From the NCBI GenBank assembly GCA_028023455.1, contig JAQFVV010006256.1, positions 1,612,001 through 1,676,000 on the forward strand: DNA of 64,000 nt, written 5' to 3'. The position numbers and the translations under genes were made by a program. The notes under the pieces were generated by a model. It was given only the letters and a program-made list of their open reading frames with translations, searched no databases and had not been told where the DNA came from. Below, one piece after another: positions 1-9,078 of the stretch. Numbering within the stretch: position 1 is the stretch's first letter; the number at the start of each line of letters is the position of its first letter. Source of the DNA: Epiperipatus broadwayi. Taxonomy: Eukaryota > Onychophora > Udeonychophora > Euonychophora > Peripatidae.

Positions 1-194
1 TTATTGTTTCTATTCATTAATTCCTTGATCTGCTCACACTTCATGTCTAATGGTTTTAATTTTACTTCTATATCCTTTATTTCTTCCTCTATCTTACTTA
101 ACCTTTGCCTAACTATCTCCATTGCACTACTTATTTTGTCATCCATATCTTTTGTCACTCCACTAAATATATACTCTATTCTATCTTCCTTATC
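1..194 (-). pseudogene. Partial coiled-coil frame running off the left edge
   Basis: The minus strand is open from a TGA at 195-197 to the window edge, about 64 codons. The product is highly charged, with heptad-like spacing (for example KIEEEIKDIEVKLKPLDMK), which predicts a coiled coil. Just upstream (higher coordinates) another frame gives a short Lys/Glu-rich stretch, so a frameshift may split the protein. The composition resembles the gag-like frames near 58.0-58.7 kb, so an LTR-element gag is possible, but no family motif is visible. Function is not assigned. The frame is cut by the window, so its length is unknown. Confidence 0.35.
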
Positions 195-197
195 TCA

Positions 198-985
198 TTT
201 TCCTTCATTTCTCATGACTTTTTCTTTAAACTATATACACTTAGAACCATTTTTTCACCTCTTTTATTATATTTATACATAATCTATCACAGATATATAT
301 ATTTTACATCCTTTCTAGTCTTATTTAAGCATTTGAAATTGAAAACCTTACCACCTATGGCACATTCTATGAAGGATGCCTAATTTCCTTCTGACTATCA
401 CACATAAAATGCAATCTATATTTTTTAATTTTTCAATTCCTCTACTCTATATGTAAATTTATGATTTTTCTACTACTCTTCAAATCTCTTTATACAAAAC
501 TTTTTTTTAATGGCAATCGATAAACATATGCTCCCCTATTCTTAAACCTCAAATATTATTCTCTTTCTCAAGTAAATCACTCTCTTACATAAATTGAATA
601 ACACACCTAAAATCCAACTAATCTTATGTATGACTTAGTTTTAAAGCCTCCTTGCAGTTACACACACGCACACACAAGATATTTCTTTTTTTTATATTTA
701 AGATGGTGTATCAAATCACTTTCCAAATATTAGCAATATTTTTTTTGATCTTTCCAAATTCAATTAAATCTATCCCTCTGTACTCCAATGCTCTTTTCTC
801 ATTTACTCATTAAGCAAATATTCTCCAGCAACAGAAAATTTTCCAGATGATAGTAAAAATATATAAATCTTTAACCTATCTTGCAGAACAAATCTGCCAT
901 GTCAGCACAGCAAGACAATCAAAGCTTTTTTTTACATGACACTTATATCTATCAATATTCCCTCTATTTATTTTACATAATTATT
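198..985. other. AT-rich stretch, no gene seen
   Basis: Only short frames without recognisable motifs, plus a short CA run near 661-675. Nothing else is supported. Confidence 0.6.
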
Positions 986-989
986 TTAT

Positions 990-1190
990 AATAATATTCA
1001 TTATGGCTGTAGCCTCAATCACATGCATATAAAATACGATAGTAGGGACCTCTACAGGTCTTAAAACCACAAGCTTACTCTTGGAAGAAAAGAGCAAGCT
1101 TGTGATTTTAAGACCTGAAGAGGTCCCTACTATCATATTTTATATGCATGTGATTGAGGCTACAGTTTTAATGAATATTATTTACGTAAT
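990..1190. repeat. Near-perfect inverted repeat (hairpin MITE-like)
   Basis: Two arms of about 90 bases (roughly 990-1084 and 1090-1190) are reverse complements with very few mismatches and a loop of only a few bases. Matching blocks include AGGGACCTCTACAGGTCTTA on the left and its complement on the right. There are no terminal motifs of a known superfamily. A transcript would form one long dsRNA hairpin. The small frame inside it is not a gene. Confidence 0.9.
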
Positions 1191-1489
1191 GAATGTGCGT
1201 TTAAATAAATTTATAATTATAATTATTTTATATAATCATATAACTTACATATATATATATTGAAGCAGTCTATTTGATGCTCAGATTGAGCTTCACAGCC
1301 CACTTACAATCTCCTACCACCAAACCATGTTTAAACCCCATCCTTACGCATGTATACATATTTACTAATATATATTTTGCCTCTGCTTAACCATTTAAAA
1401 TAACTGATGTAGATATATTTATATCTTAATGCAAATAACATTTAACAAATAAATATTTAATGTTATTTTAATGTCTATGCGTGCGTAAT

Positions 1490-1490
<1 letters not shown>

Positions 1491-1544
<54 letters not shown>
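1491..1544. repeat. (TA)n microsatellite
   Basis: Uninterrupted alternating TA run. Confidence 0.97.
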
Positions 1545-1546
<2 letters not shown>

Positions 1547-1654
1547 GTGAGGGGAGATTGCTTATAAATCATATAAATAAAGTCATATTATTCATGTATA
1601 TTAAAATTCATGAAAAATAAGTTACTGTTAACACTAACTGAAATAATTATAGAA

Positions 1655-1826
1655 AATATACAAACCATTATACAATTACACATATCTAGTAACGCCCTCT
1701 GTTTAAAGTTCTATATCTCAATAATAGCAAATCGTAAAATGATACGGTTTGCTATTATTGAGATATAGAACTTTAAACAGAGGGCGTTACTGGATATGTG
1801 TAATTGTATAATGGTTTGTATATATT
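1655..1826. repeat. Near-perfect inverted repeat (hairpin MITE-like)
   Basis: Arms of about 82 bases (1655-1737 and 1744-1826) are almost exact reverse complements around a short loop near 1740. The arms share no sequence with the hairpin at 990-1190. The few mismatches imply recent origin or gene conversion between arms. Confidence 0.92.
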
Positions 1827-2111
1827 AAAATTCATATATGTAATTTATTATTTATATATTTAATATTAGCAGTCAGAAAATGATGCAATTCTTTTAAGAA
1901 GTTTCTCAAAACCAATTACCCGGAAAAGCGCATTAGTTAGAATTAAAATGTTACAATTTGTAATAGTAAAGTAAAAATCCATTAGTGGAAATTTTATTCA
2001 CTTCAACTTGTTTTAAAATCATAAGACTTATTTTAAAACAATCATTAGAGAAACTTGTAACAGGATTGCATTGTTTCCAAAAACTTACTAAACAAAAGAT
2101 ATCCGGTCAGC

Positions 2112-2177
2112 AGATTTCAACTTTGCTAAAGTGCTCAAATTGCCTCAGGTCCAACAGCTAAGTGCTCTACTACATCA
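2112..2177 (-). pseudogene. tRNA-like Pol III promoter segment (possible SINE head)
   Basis: Read on the minus strand, 2177-2167 is close to an A box (TGATGTAGTAG). It is followed by a D-arm-like GTAGAGCAC, an anticodon-arm-like stretch ending GGACCTGAGG, and a weak B box (GTTGAAATC) near 2121-2112. Order and spacing fit a tRNA. The arms are degraded and I could not pair a full cloverleaf, so this is either a tRNA-derived SINE head or chance. Confidence 0.3.
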
Positions 2178-2199
2178 TCAAGAAAAAGGGTATAAATAC

Positions 2200-3960
2200 T
2201 GCTGGATTTGAATCCAAAAAGAGAGGAGGCAACCATAAATTAATGATGGTAAACCTAATTCATGCTGGTTTAAATTTCAATTCAATGTGGAGTGAGTAGG
2301 GGAAATTTTACCTTCCCCTCTGTTCCAACATGCTCGTTCCCATAATAAAAGCTCCAGATCCCATACCTATGAACTTTCCAATGTCGATAAATTAAGTAAA
2401 TAAAATGCTACCTGTATGCCTGCTTCCAAAACCTAGATCTAGTATATTAACTCCAATGAACATTCAAAACATGAAGGACCGCCACTATGTATGAAAGGTA
2501 AAAGAACTCTAGCCGCTATATGATTCTCTTAACCTCAGCCTTCTATAATAATAATAATCCTGACACTTTACTATGTAATCTCACATAAATTATTAATGAT
2601 TATGTATTTCTAATTCATCCTAATTCTATATAACTTAACCTCCACTATCACTGAGCCTCTATTTTAATATGTTATTTTTATTTTTCATGCGGCAATAATT
2701 TTTATTCTCGTATTATATATTTTGTGTTTTAAATATGCCAATAACATTTCCAACTCACTAGCATATAACAAATTTCTTTTATTTTATTCCCACCATTTAC
2801 GGGATGATTAAATTTAGTTTAAATTAAAAACAAGTCTTATATGACTTATGCAAGTGCTCGTGAGTTGGGAAAAACAAATTCATTATGTTACAAAGTTGTT
2901 GTAGGAAAACAGATCAACATCTGTTTTTCTAAAAATGTTTCTCTTATCCCTTTTAAATCATAATGCGCTAATTCTAAACATAAATGTTTTCTATATATGT
3001 AACTTTATGTATTATCCCAGTTATAACTACCATCCCATTTGTTTCTGTATCAACATATTTATTTTAATCATAGCATTTATTAACCGAGATTTATACTTAT
3101 TAGACGGTGTGGGGAAGTTCTAGATAAACTAAAGTAAGGGGGAAAAGGAATCTTTATATTTAAGAATTATATAGTTTCATTAATTTAAATCATCCATATC
3201 TGTTTAGCAATTAGGTCATACCATTACACAGGATGTTTCATAATATATGGGCATTAATTAATTAAATAGTCTTTAAAGCTATATTTTATTATTTCAAGCA
3301 TTGTGTGCATATGGGCACTCTCGTTCTTATATGATATATATTTGTGCTTCTTTTCTCTGGAGGTATCGCAAAGTCAAACCCCATCATTTATTTCAATGTC
3401 CAACCCCCCTGGGGACTTATTTGGTTATGTGTGTGTGATTTATATGGGGATCGCTCTGGAAAAACCAGCTCAATAAATGCATAGCTGACCGCTCTTCATT
3501 CATGAACCGATTCTGCTAACTTCGCAAACTTATATCGGTCTATTTCTCAAAATGAATTCTTTGAAGCACATGCTAGTATCCGTGACTGGATCATATAAAT
3601 AACTGCCATGCATTCACCACCTGTCTGTTGTATTTCTAATAAACCCATGAATATCCATAAACCGTAATGTTGTGATTTTGTTAAACAAATCTATTTCCAC
3701 TATTTAAATGTGCGTCTTTGTGATGACATTATTATTAACATATTCATTAGCTATCGCACACATGTTTGTCACTCCATAAACTAAACATTAATAAAATGTA
3801 TTTTGTGTGAATTTAAGGCTTCATCCAAAATGATAATTAAATTGGTTAAATGCTTGTTTTGTTCCTTCTGGGGGTAGAGTAGTATTTCAAAATTATATTT
3901 CTAAACAGCGCTAAGTCTTGTAGTCATCATTATAATTATAAACCAGCAAGCATCATATGA
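2200..3960. other. No gene or repeat recognised
   Basis: Short frames only, the longest at 2935-3123 (+) with a hydrophobic low-complexity product. No motif or duplication within the window was found. Confidence 0.5.
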
Positions 3961-3964
3961 TCAC

Positions 3965-4095
3965 ATCTCCAATACTGGTCTGGGGATATTGGATGAGTAG
4001 GCATTAGATAGGGATTTTATGCACAAGCCTTCTGGCATCCATTGATTACTCTGTTTAGCACAGGTGGCACTACTATATGGAGTTTTGCTTTGCTT
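3965..4095 (+). repeat. R1 repeat, 5'-truncated copy
   Basis: Carries the R1 downstream half: GGTCTGGGGATATTGG (the 3' side of the hammerhead), then the GATGAGTAGGC and GCACAAGCCTTCTGGCATCC blocks found in every R1 copy, ending near TGGAGTTTTGC. The ribozyme core upstream is missing, so this copy cannot form a hammerhead. Confidence 0.75.
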
Positions 4096-4490
4096 TGTTA
4101 TAATTATATATTATTGGCATAGCCGCAATTATAAACAAAGTTCTTTGTTAAATCTAATTCCATAATTTATAAACAAAATGGAATGTTATTTCTCCATGAT
4201 CAAATGTCATCTAATATTTATGAGGCCAATGATTAATAAGTAATGACACACATTTATTTATGTTTTGTCAAATTAATAAATCTTGAATATATATATTATA
4301 CATCTCAGAATCATTGTATTCTTTTAGTTAAATTAATATCTTATTTAATAATTTATGCTAGTACTAACCAGATGATCTCCCACTAATAAATAATTAATGT
4401 GAAAGGTCACTATCTTTAATTGCTTTCAAATTATAATTCATGCTAAATTGTTCCATCATTAAACTTAAATTAGAGTCTCTTTGTATCTCC
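4096..4490. other. No gene seen
   Basis: AT-rich sequence with no frame or repeat that I can identify. Confidence 0.5.
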
Positions 4491-4496
4491 GATGTG

Positions 4497-4694
4497 TGAT
4501 GCTGGCGGAGAGAATTAAAATTAGATCGATATCATTGGGATTGTTGCTCATAAATTGATAGATCTGGAAAATAGGCAAATAGTGCAGAGTTCATGAATGT
4601 TCCTGACTTATGTATCTTGCGCATGATTGGACTCGAGGTACTTCTGCCTAGATGCTAGATCTTGTTATGTGAACAGACAAAACTGACCGGTACA
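4497..4694 (+). repeat. End fragment of the long-LTR family (R3)
   Basis: The reverse complement of this stretch matches the LTR edges at 55505 and 59798. The shared blocks are the terminal TGTACCGGTCAG, then GAGTACC, CCAATCATG, ATGAACTCTG and AGAGACTC in the same order. Only about 200 bases of the 1.6 kb LTR are recognisable. The orientation is opposite to the two copies at the right end. The terminus at 4694 lies within a few bases of the 3' end of the PLE-B fragment. Confidence 0.7.
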
Positions 4695-4696
4695 AT

Positions 4697-5292
4697 ATTC
4701 CCCCTCTTTTTTGTTTATATGTATATACAATATTATTTTTATACAATAATTAAATAAATATGTACATATATTATACACCATAAATTATATACTACTTTAT
4801 ATAAACTCTATTGAATCAATTATATACATATATTTTATATATTAAACTAAATTAAATATCATTTTTCATATATTTCTAATAACCATGTTTACAAATAAAA
4901 CCTTATTTATCTATAATTAATTGATTATTTACATATACCATATATACAAACTTACAAAAAATGAAATCAAACATATATTACATTTTCCAATTATCCTTTA
5001 ATGACCATTTACTATTCAACTTTACAGGTTCTTTAAATTAACACCTTTACTCATATTCTCCCGAATGTATACTGTATCATAATATTTCCATTAGAATCTT
5101 TAACATATTTTATAACTTCCATATCTTCAATACATCTCATTCTGTAATCAGTATTTAAGTAATGAACATATGGTTCTACATTCATGTCCTGTCTATCAAT
5201 AGCCCTATTATACTCCTCTCCTCTTTCTATGGCTGTTTTTCCTGTTTGGCCTATATATATATATGTTAATTCTAATATTTTCACGGGTAAAA
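4697..5292 (-). mobile_element. PLE-B, 5'-truncated copy (endonuclease plus 3' UTR)
   Basis: Minus-strand fragment of a second Penelope-like family. It holds the GIY-YIG frame (5051-5284) followed by an AT-rich 3' UTR that ends at a GGGGGA run near 4700. The same gene segment and 3' UTR recur on the plus strand at 9079-10185, which defines the family and its 3' end. Everything upstream of the endonuclease is missing where PLE-A(-) begins. Confidence 0.75.
5051..5284 (-). pseudogene. GIY-YIG endonuclease fragment of PLE-B
   Basis: A 77-residue frame with YIGQTGKTAIERGEEYNRAI near its start, which is the second half of the GIY-YIG signature and the following helix with its arginine. Further on there is a CIEDMEVIK block in the position of the catalytic glutamate region. 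In PLEs this domain nicks target DNA for target-primed reverse transcription. The GIY half and the zinc-binding CxxC are absent, because the copy is truncated at PLE-A(-). The frame differs from the PLE-A endonuclease throughout, so this is a separate family, not a decayed PLE-A. Confidence 0.7.
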
Positions 5293-5345
5293 GATGTCAT
5301 ATTATTATTACTATTTGCAGGATATTCCGTGTAGTGAAAAAGCTA

Positions 5346-5391
5346 AATGCTGACGTTTCAGTACAATATCAAGTACTTTCCTCAGAGCATC
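5346..5391 (-). ncRNA. Hammerhead ribozyme motif of PLE-A, minus copy
   Basis: On the minus strand, stem I strand GATGCT (5391-5386) pairs with AATGCT on the plus strand side (5351-5346, read as AGCATT). The core CTGAGGA (5385-5379) is followed by one A, stem II AGTAC/GTACT (5377-5373 with 5364-5360) around an 8-base loop, GAAA (5359-5356), C-G and UC. Cleavage is predicted after the GUC, between 5352 and 5351. Stem III is minimal, and its ACGU is self-complementary, which suits a dimeric form. Hammerheads at PLE ends are established; activity of this copy is inference. Confidence 0.8.
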
Positions 5392-6254
5392 CTCTTTCTC
5401 AAATCATAAGAATGCACATGATATTTAAAACCGTTTTTATCGTTTTCTTTCTCCTCATATTTAAATTCTATTGGTTGAGAAGTTTTAAAATTTATTTTCT
5501 CTTCCAATAGCTTCTTCCAAATGTTGTTAATCTTTTTTAATTCACACCTTTCATTTATGCTCTTGGGCCTTTTAAAAAACTCTATAGCTTCTCTTAGCAA
5601 TCTCTGGTCATATTGTTCAATTTTTGCTAAAATATTTGTTTTTTTCAAAATTGATATCATGATTTGTTAATTTTATATGAGAATAAATAGCTGATGAATT
5701 GGATTTTTCTCTCACTGCCAGAATGTGTTCTTCCTTTCTAATATTTATTCTACGATTAGTCTGTCCTACATATGTATGTGGACAGACCCTACATGGAATT
5801 TCATATACACCATGACACTCCAAAGCAATTTTATCTTTAGGAAGTGGAAATATTTCACTAATTTTTTTATAAGTCGTGTAAATTGTGTGAATATTATTAT
5901 TTTTTAAAATGTTACCAATTCTATCAGTTACTCCTTTTATATATGGCAAAATTGTCTTAATTTTTGATGTATCAAAATCTTTTTTCCTTTTGATATGTAT
6001 AAGCCCTATTAATAATGTTGTAATTAAAACCGTTATGAAGAAGCATTTTATTAGTAGCAAAAAGGTCCCGGTGAAAATGGCTATCATCAGAAAGTCTCTT
6101 TGGTCTATCCAATAATGTCTTTGCTACTGAAAATAGTTGTGCAGGATGGTGATGAGAGGAAAAATGCAAATATCTCTCAGTGTGTGTTGGTTTTTTATAT
6201 ATACCATGGGATAAAGAACCATCTTCCCTTCTTTCAAACAAAACATCTAAAAAA
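5382..6254 (-). pseudogene. PLE-A RT C-terminus and GIY-YIG endonuclease, frameshifted
   Basis: Three overlapping minus-strand frames (5972-6241, 5617-6087, 5382-5660) together cover the polypeptide from the end of the RT (FERREDG, HHHPAQLFSVAK) through the linker to the endonuclease (YEIPCRVC, YVGQT, RKEEH, LLREAIEF) and its C-terminal RKRML. The joins are single extra A residues in A-runs, seen by comparison with the plus copy. At the RT-to-endonuclease linker this copy is in frame where the plus copy is not. The final stop codon (TGA, 5384-5382) is inside the hammerhead core. Confidence 0.85.
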
Positions 6255-6270
6255 ATACATGATTTATTAA

Positions 6271-7377
6271 ATGATAATATTTATAAAAAAAATTTATAGA
6301 GATCCTATGACTTATCTTGAAAAGAAAACGAAAACATTAATTTATTCTACTGATCTAGATTTAGAAACAAAGTTACAGCTTACTCTCAGGGAAAAATCTT
6401 CTTTTTATCCAAAATTATATGGTTTACCAAAAATTCACACGCCAGATATTCCATTGAGACCGATTGTAAGTGCAGTTGGTTCACCTACACTAATACTAGC
6501 TCGTTTTTTGACTTCTTTTTTACAGCCGCATTTATCAACGATGTCATCATATGTTAAAGATGCTAATCATTTTCTTGAGCTTATCCGGGATATTAAATTG
6601 ACTAAGAATGATATTTTGGTAAGTTTTGACATTGTTTCACTTTTTACTAGTGTACCTGTAAATGAAGCGATTCAAGTTTTAAAAAATATTCAGTTGCCTA
6701 ATTTTGCTGTGGTTTTGATTGAACACTGCTTATCGAATACATTTTTTGTTTTTGATGGGCAGATGTATAAACAAACATCAGGTCTAGCTATGGGTTCACC
6801 AATTTCTCCAGCATTAGCTTCTATTTTTATGGAGGATTTGGAAAATAAAATTTTGACTTTAGCAGTTAAAAAACCATCTATATGGCTGAGGTATGTTGAT
6901 GATACCTTTGTTATTTGGCCTCGTAGCAAGCATGCTCTTGATGACTTTTTTAATTTTTTAAACTCTTTTCATAACAATATTAAATTTACCATGAAGATAG
7001 AAAATAATAATCAATTACCTTTTTTAGATGTTTTGATTGAAAGAAGGGAAGATGGTTCTTTACCCCATGGTATATATAAAAAACCAACACACATTGGGAG
7101 ATATCTGCATTTTCCCTCTCATCACCATCCTGCACAACTATTTTCAGTAGCAAAGACATTATTGGATAGAACAAAGAGACTTTCTGATGATAACCATTTT
7201 CACCGGGACCTTTTTGCTACTAATAAAATGCTTCTTCATAACGGTTTTAATTACAACATTATTGATAGGGCTTATACATATCAAAAGAAAAAATATTTTG
7301 ATACATCAAAAATTAAGACAATTTTGCCATATATAAAAAAAGTAACTGATAGAATTGGTAACATTTTAAAAAAATAA
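6271..7377 (+). CDS. Penelope-like reverse transcriptase (partial)
   Basis: A 368-residue frame copying element RNA into DNA at a nicked target. Visible PLE RT blocks: FYPKLYGLPKIH (about 46-57), RPIVSAVGSP (about 63-72), SFDIVSLFTSVP with the motif A aspartate near 120, TSGLAMGSPISP (about 169-178), WLRYVDDTFVIW with catalytic YVDD at 208-211, and LPFLDVLI near 249-256, followed by the HHHPAQLFSVAK segment. The ATG is only the first in frame; the true N-terminal region is missing because the copy is 5'-truncated. It ends early at a TAA created by a one-base longer A-run (seven A, six in the minus copy) before the endonuclease. All catalytic residues I can check are present. Confidence 0.9.
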   Translation: MIIFIKKIYRDPMTYLEKKTKTLIYSTDLDLETKLQLTLREKSSFYPKLYGLPKIHTPDIPLRPIVSAVGSPTLILARFLTSFLQPHLSTMSSYVKDANHFLELIRDIKLTKNDILVSFDIVSLFTSVPVNEAIQVLKNIQLPNFAVVLIEHCLSNTFFVFDGQMYKQTSGLAMGSPISPALASIFMEDLENKILTLAVKKPSIWLRYVDDTFVIWPRSKHALDDFFNFLNSFHNNIKFTMKIENNNQLPFLDVLIERREDGSLPHGIYKKPTHIGRYLHFPSHHHPAQLFSVAKTLLDRTKRLSDDNHFHRDLFATNKMLLHNGFNYNIIDRAYTYQKKKYFDTSKIKTILPYIKKVTDRIGNILKK

Positions 7378-7450
7378 TAATATTCACACAATTTACACTA
7401 CTTATAAAAAAATTAGTGAAATATTTCCACTTCCTAAAGATAAAATTGCT

Positions 7451-7891
7451 TTGGAGTGTCATGGTGTATATGAAATTCCATGTAGGGTCTGTCCACATAC
7501 ATATATAGGACAGACTAATCGTAGAATAAATATTAGAAAGGAAGAACACATTCTGGCAGTGAGAGAAAAATCCAATTCATCAGCTATTTATTCTCATATA
7601 AAATTAACAAATCATGATATCAATTTTGAAAAAACAAATATTTTAGCAAAAATTGAACAATATGACCAGAGATTGCTAAGAGAAGCTATAGAGTTTTTTA
7701 AAAGGCCCAGTAGCATAAGTGAAAGGTGTGAATTAAAGAAGATTAACAACATTTGGAAGAAGCTATTGGAAGAGAAAATAAATTTTAAAACTTCTCAACC
7801 AATAGAATGTAAATATGAGGAGAAAGAAAACGATAAAAACGGTTTTAAATCTCATGTGCATTCTTATGATTTGAGAAAGAGGATGCTCTGA
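7451..7891 (+). CDS. GIY-YIG endonuclease domain of PLE-A
   Basis: A 146-residue frame that is the C-terminal domain of the PLE polyprotein, separated from the RT by the frameshift near 7370. VYEIPCRVC (Y7, C11, C14) and YIGQT (18-22) form the GIY-YIG core with the PLE-specific CxxC. RRINIRKEEH (24-33), H49 and H55 follow, and RLLREAIEF carries the likely catalytic E78. The domain nicks chromosomal DNA to prime reverse transcription. The tail is basic and ends RKRML. The annotated ATG is internal to the original fusion, so it is not the real start. The stop TGA (7889-7891) lies in the ribozyme core. Confidence 0.88.
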   Translation: MECHGVYEIPCRVCPHTYIGQTNRRINIRKEEHILAVREKSNSSAIYSHIKLTNHDINFEKTNILAKIEQYDQRLLREAIEFFKRPSSISERCELKKINNIWKKLLEEKINFKTSQPIECKYEEKENDKNGFKSHVHSYDLRKRML

Positions 7892-7927
7892 GGAAGGTGC
7901 TTGATATTGTACTGAAACGTCAGCATT
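7882..7927 (+). ncRNA. Hammerhead ribozyme motif of PLE-A, plus copy
   Basis: Stem I GATGCT (7882-7887) pairs with AGCATT (7922-7927). Core CTGAGGA is at 7888-7894, one A follows, stem II is GGTGC/GTACT (7896-7900 with 7909-7913), GAAA is at 7914-7917, then C-G and TC. Predicted cleavage is after C7921 (GUC). Compared with the minus copy, stem II has two A-to-G changes, and both keep pairing as G-U wobbles. The element family is known to carry hammerheads; self-cleavage here is untested. Confidence 0.82.
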
Positions 7928-8123
7928 TAGCCTTTTCACTACACGGAATATCCTGCAAATAGTAATAATAATATGACATATATATATATATTGCATGCCA
8001 TTGCTTTTATAAACTTGTATTTAAAAATATGTAATAGAGGGAACTTACCAATAGCTCAAACATGCTCTTATTGATCAGTGTGGTGAGAGAAAAATATTTA
8101 AAATCTCTATATAGAATATTCTT

Positions 8124-8169
8124 ATTCCAGATCAATTGGTTTTGAGCTTTTGGGTTACCTCAGTGAGGA
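8124..8169 (-). ncRNA. Degraded hammerhead in R2
   Basis: Minus strand: TCCTCA (8169-8164), core CTGAGGT (8163-8157), a damaged stem II ending AGCTC, AAAA in place of GAAA, CCAATTGATC, then TGGAAT. The layout matches the other R2 copies. Stem II no longer pairs well, so it is probably inactive. Confidence 0.5.
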
Positions 8170-8830
8170 TCTAGAACATTCAGACACTAGATTTAAAATA
8201 TCAACTAAAAACCAAGCACTTGTTTAATACATAACTATTGAGTAGAAAATCTGAAATCCAGACATAAAAATGTCTTTAAATCCAGCTATCTAACTCAAAT
8301 CGCTATATGCGACTGAACCAAATTCAGATCTACCATATTTTAATAGTCTTAGCATTGCCAAAGCCTTAAAGGCAAAATTATGATAATCAATAAAGCAAGT
8401 CATATATTGTGTGACATTGCTTTATAAGATTGTATTTACAAATATGTAATATAGGGAGTGTACCAATAACTCAAACAAGCTCTTATTGATAAGTGCGGTA
8501 AGAGAAAAATATTTAAAATCTCTATCTAGAATATTCCTATCTCCAGACCAATTGGTACACTCCCTGTATTACATATTTGTAAATACAAGCTCATAAAAGC
8601 AATGTCATACATTATTATAATTTTGCCTTTAAGGCTTTGGTGATGCTAAGGCTATTAATATATGGTAGATCTGAATTTGGTTCAGTTCCATATAGCTATT
8701 TGAGTTAGATAGCTGGATTTAAAGACATTTTTATGTCTCGAAATTTCAGATTTTCTACTCAATAGTTACATATTAAATAAGTGCTGGGTTTTGAGTTGAT
8801 ATTTTAGATCTAGTGTTTGAATGTTCTAGC

Positions 8831-8876
8831 TCCTCATTGGGGTGAGCCAAAAGCTCAAAAACAATTAGTCTGAGGA
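8831..8876 (+). ncRNA. Degraded hammerhead in R2
   Basis: Stem I TCCTCA (8831-8836) and TGAGGA (8871-8876) pair perfectly, and stem II GAGC/GCTC (8844-8847, 8853-8856) pairs perfectly. The core between them has decayed (TTGGGGT instead of CTGATGT; AAAA for GAAA). GTC precedes the predicted cleavage site. Confidence 0.5.
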
Positions 8877-9078
8877 TAGGAATATTCTAAATAGAGATTT
8901 TAAATATTTTTCTCTTATCGCACTTATCAATAAGAGCTTATTTCAGCTATTAGCACACTCCCTATATTACATATTTGTAAATACAAGCTTATAAAAGCAA
9001 TGTCACACAATATATGACTTGCTTTATTGATTGTTATAATTTTGCATTTAAGGCTTTGGCAATGCTAAGGTTGTTAAG

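Larger units (their letters stand above)
5293..6254 (-). mobile_element. PLE-A, 5'-truncated minus-strand copy
   Basis: Nearly identical, in reverse complement, to the 3' part of the plus-strand copy at 6255-7987: the end of the reverse transcriptase, the linker, the GIY-YIG endonuclease, the hammerhead and the short 3' tail ending in AATATGACAT. The two copies meet head to head at about 6254/6255. Inverted partial copies joined this way are typical of Penelope-like elements. Confidence 0.9.
6255..7987 (+). mobile_element. PLE-A, plus-strand copy
   Basis: Penelope-like retroelement, 5'-truncated. It starts inside the region just upstream of the RT fingers (an LLNDNIYKK-like stretch is broken at an A-run near 6285). 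It then carries RT, linker, GIY-YIG endonuclease, hammerhead and a short 3' tail of CTGCAAATAG and AATATGACAT. It is bounded on the left by its inverted partner and on the right by the R2 foldback at about 7993. The high similarity of the two copies points to recent activity of the family. Confidence 0.9.
7993..9078. repeat. R2 foldback (inverted multimer of a 421-bp-type monomer)
   Basis: Left arm: one R2 monomer plus part of a second in minus orientation. Right arm: R2 in plus orientation. The arms meet near 8550 at ACCAATTGGT. Monomer landmarks on both arms are GGGAGTGTACC, AAGCTCTTATTGATAAG, CTTTAAATCCAGCTATCTAA and GCCAAAGCCTTAAAGGC. The monomers do not carry a protein. The block directly abuts PLE-A on the left and PLE-B on the right. 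Confidence 0.85.
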
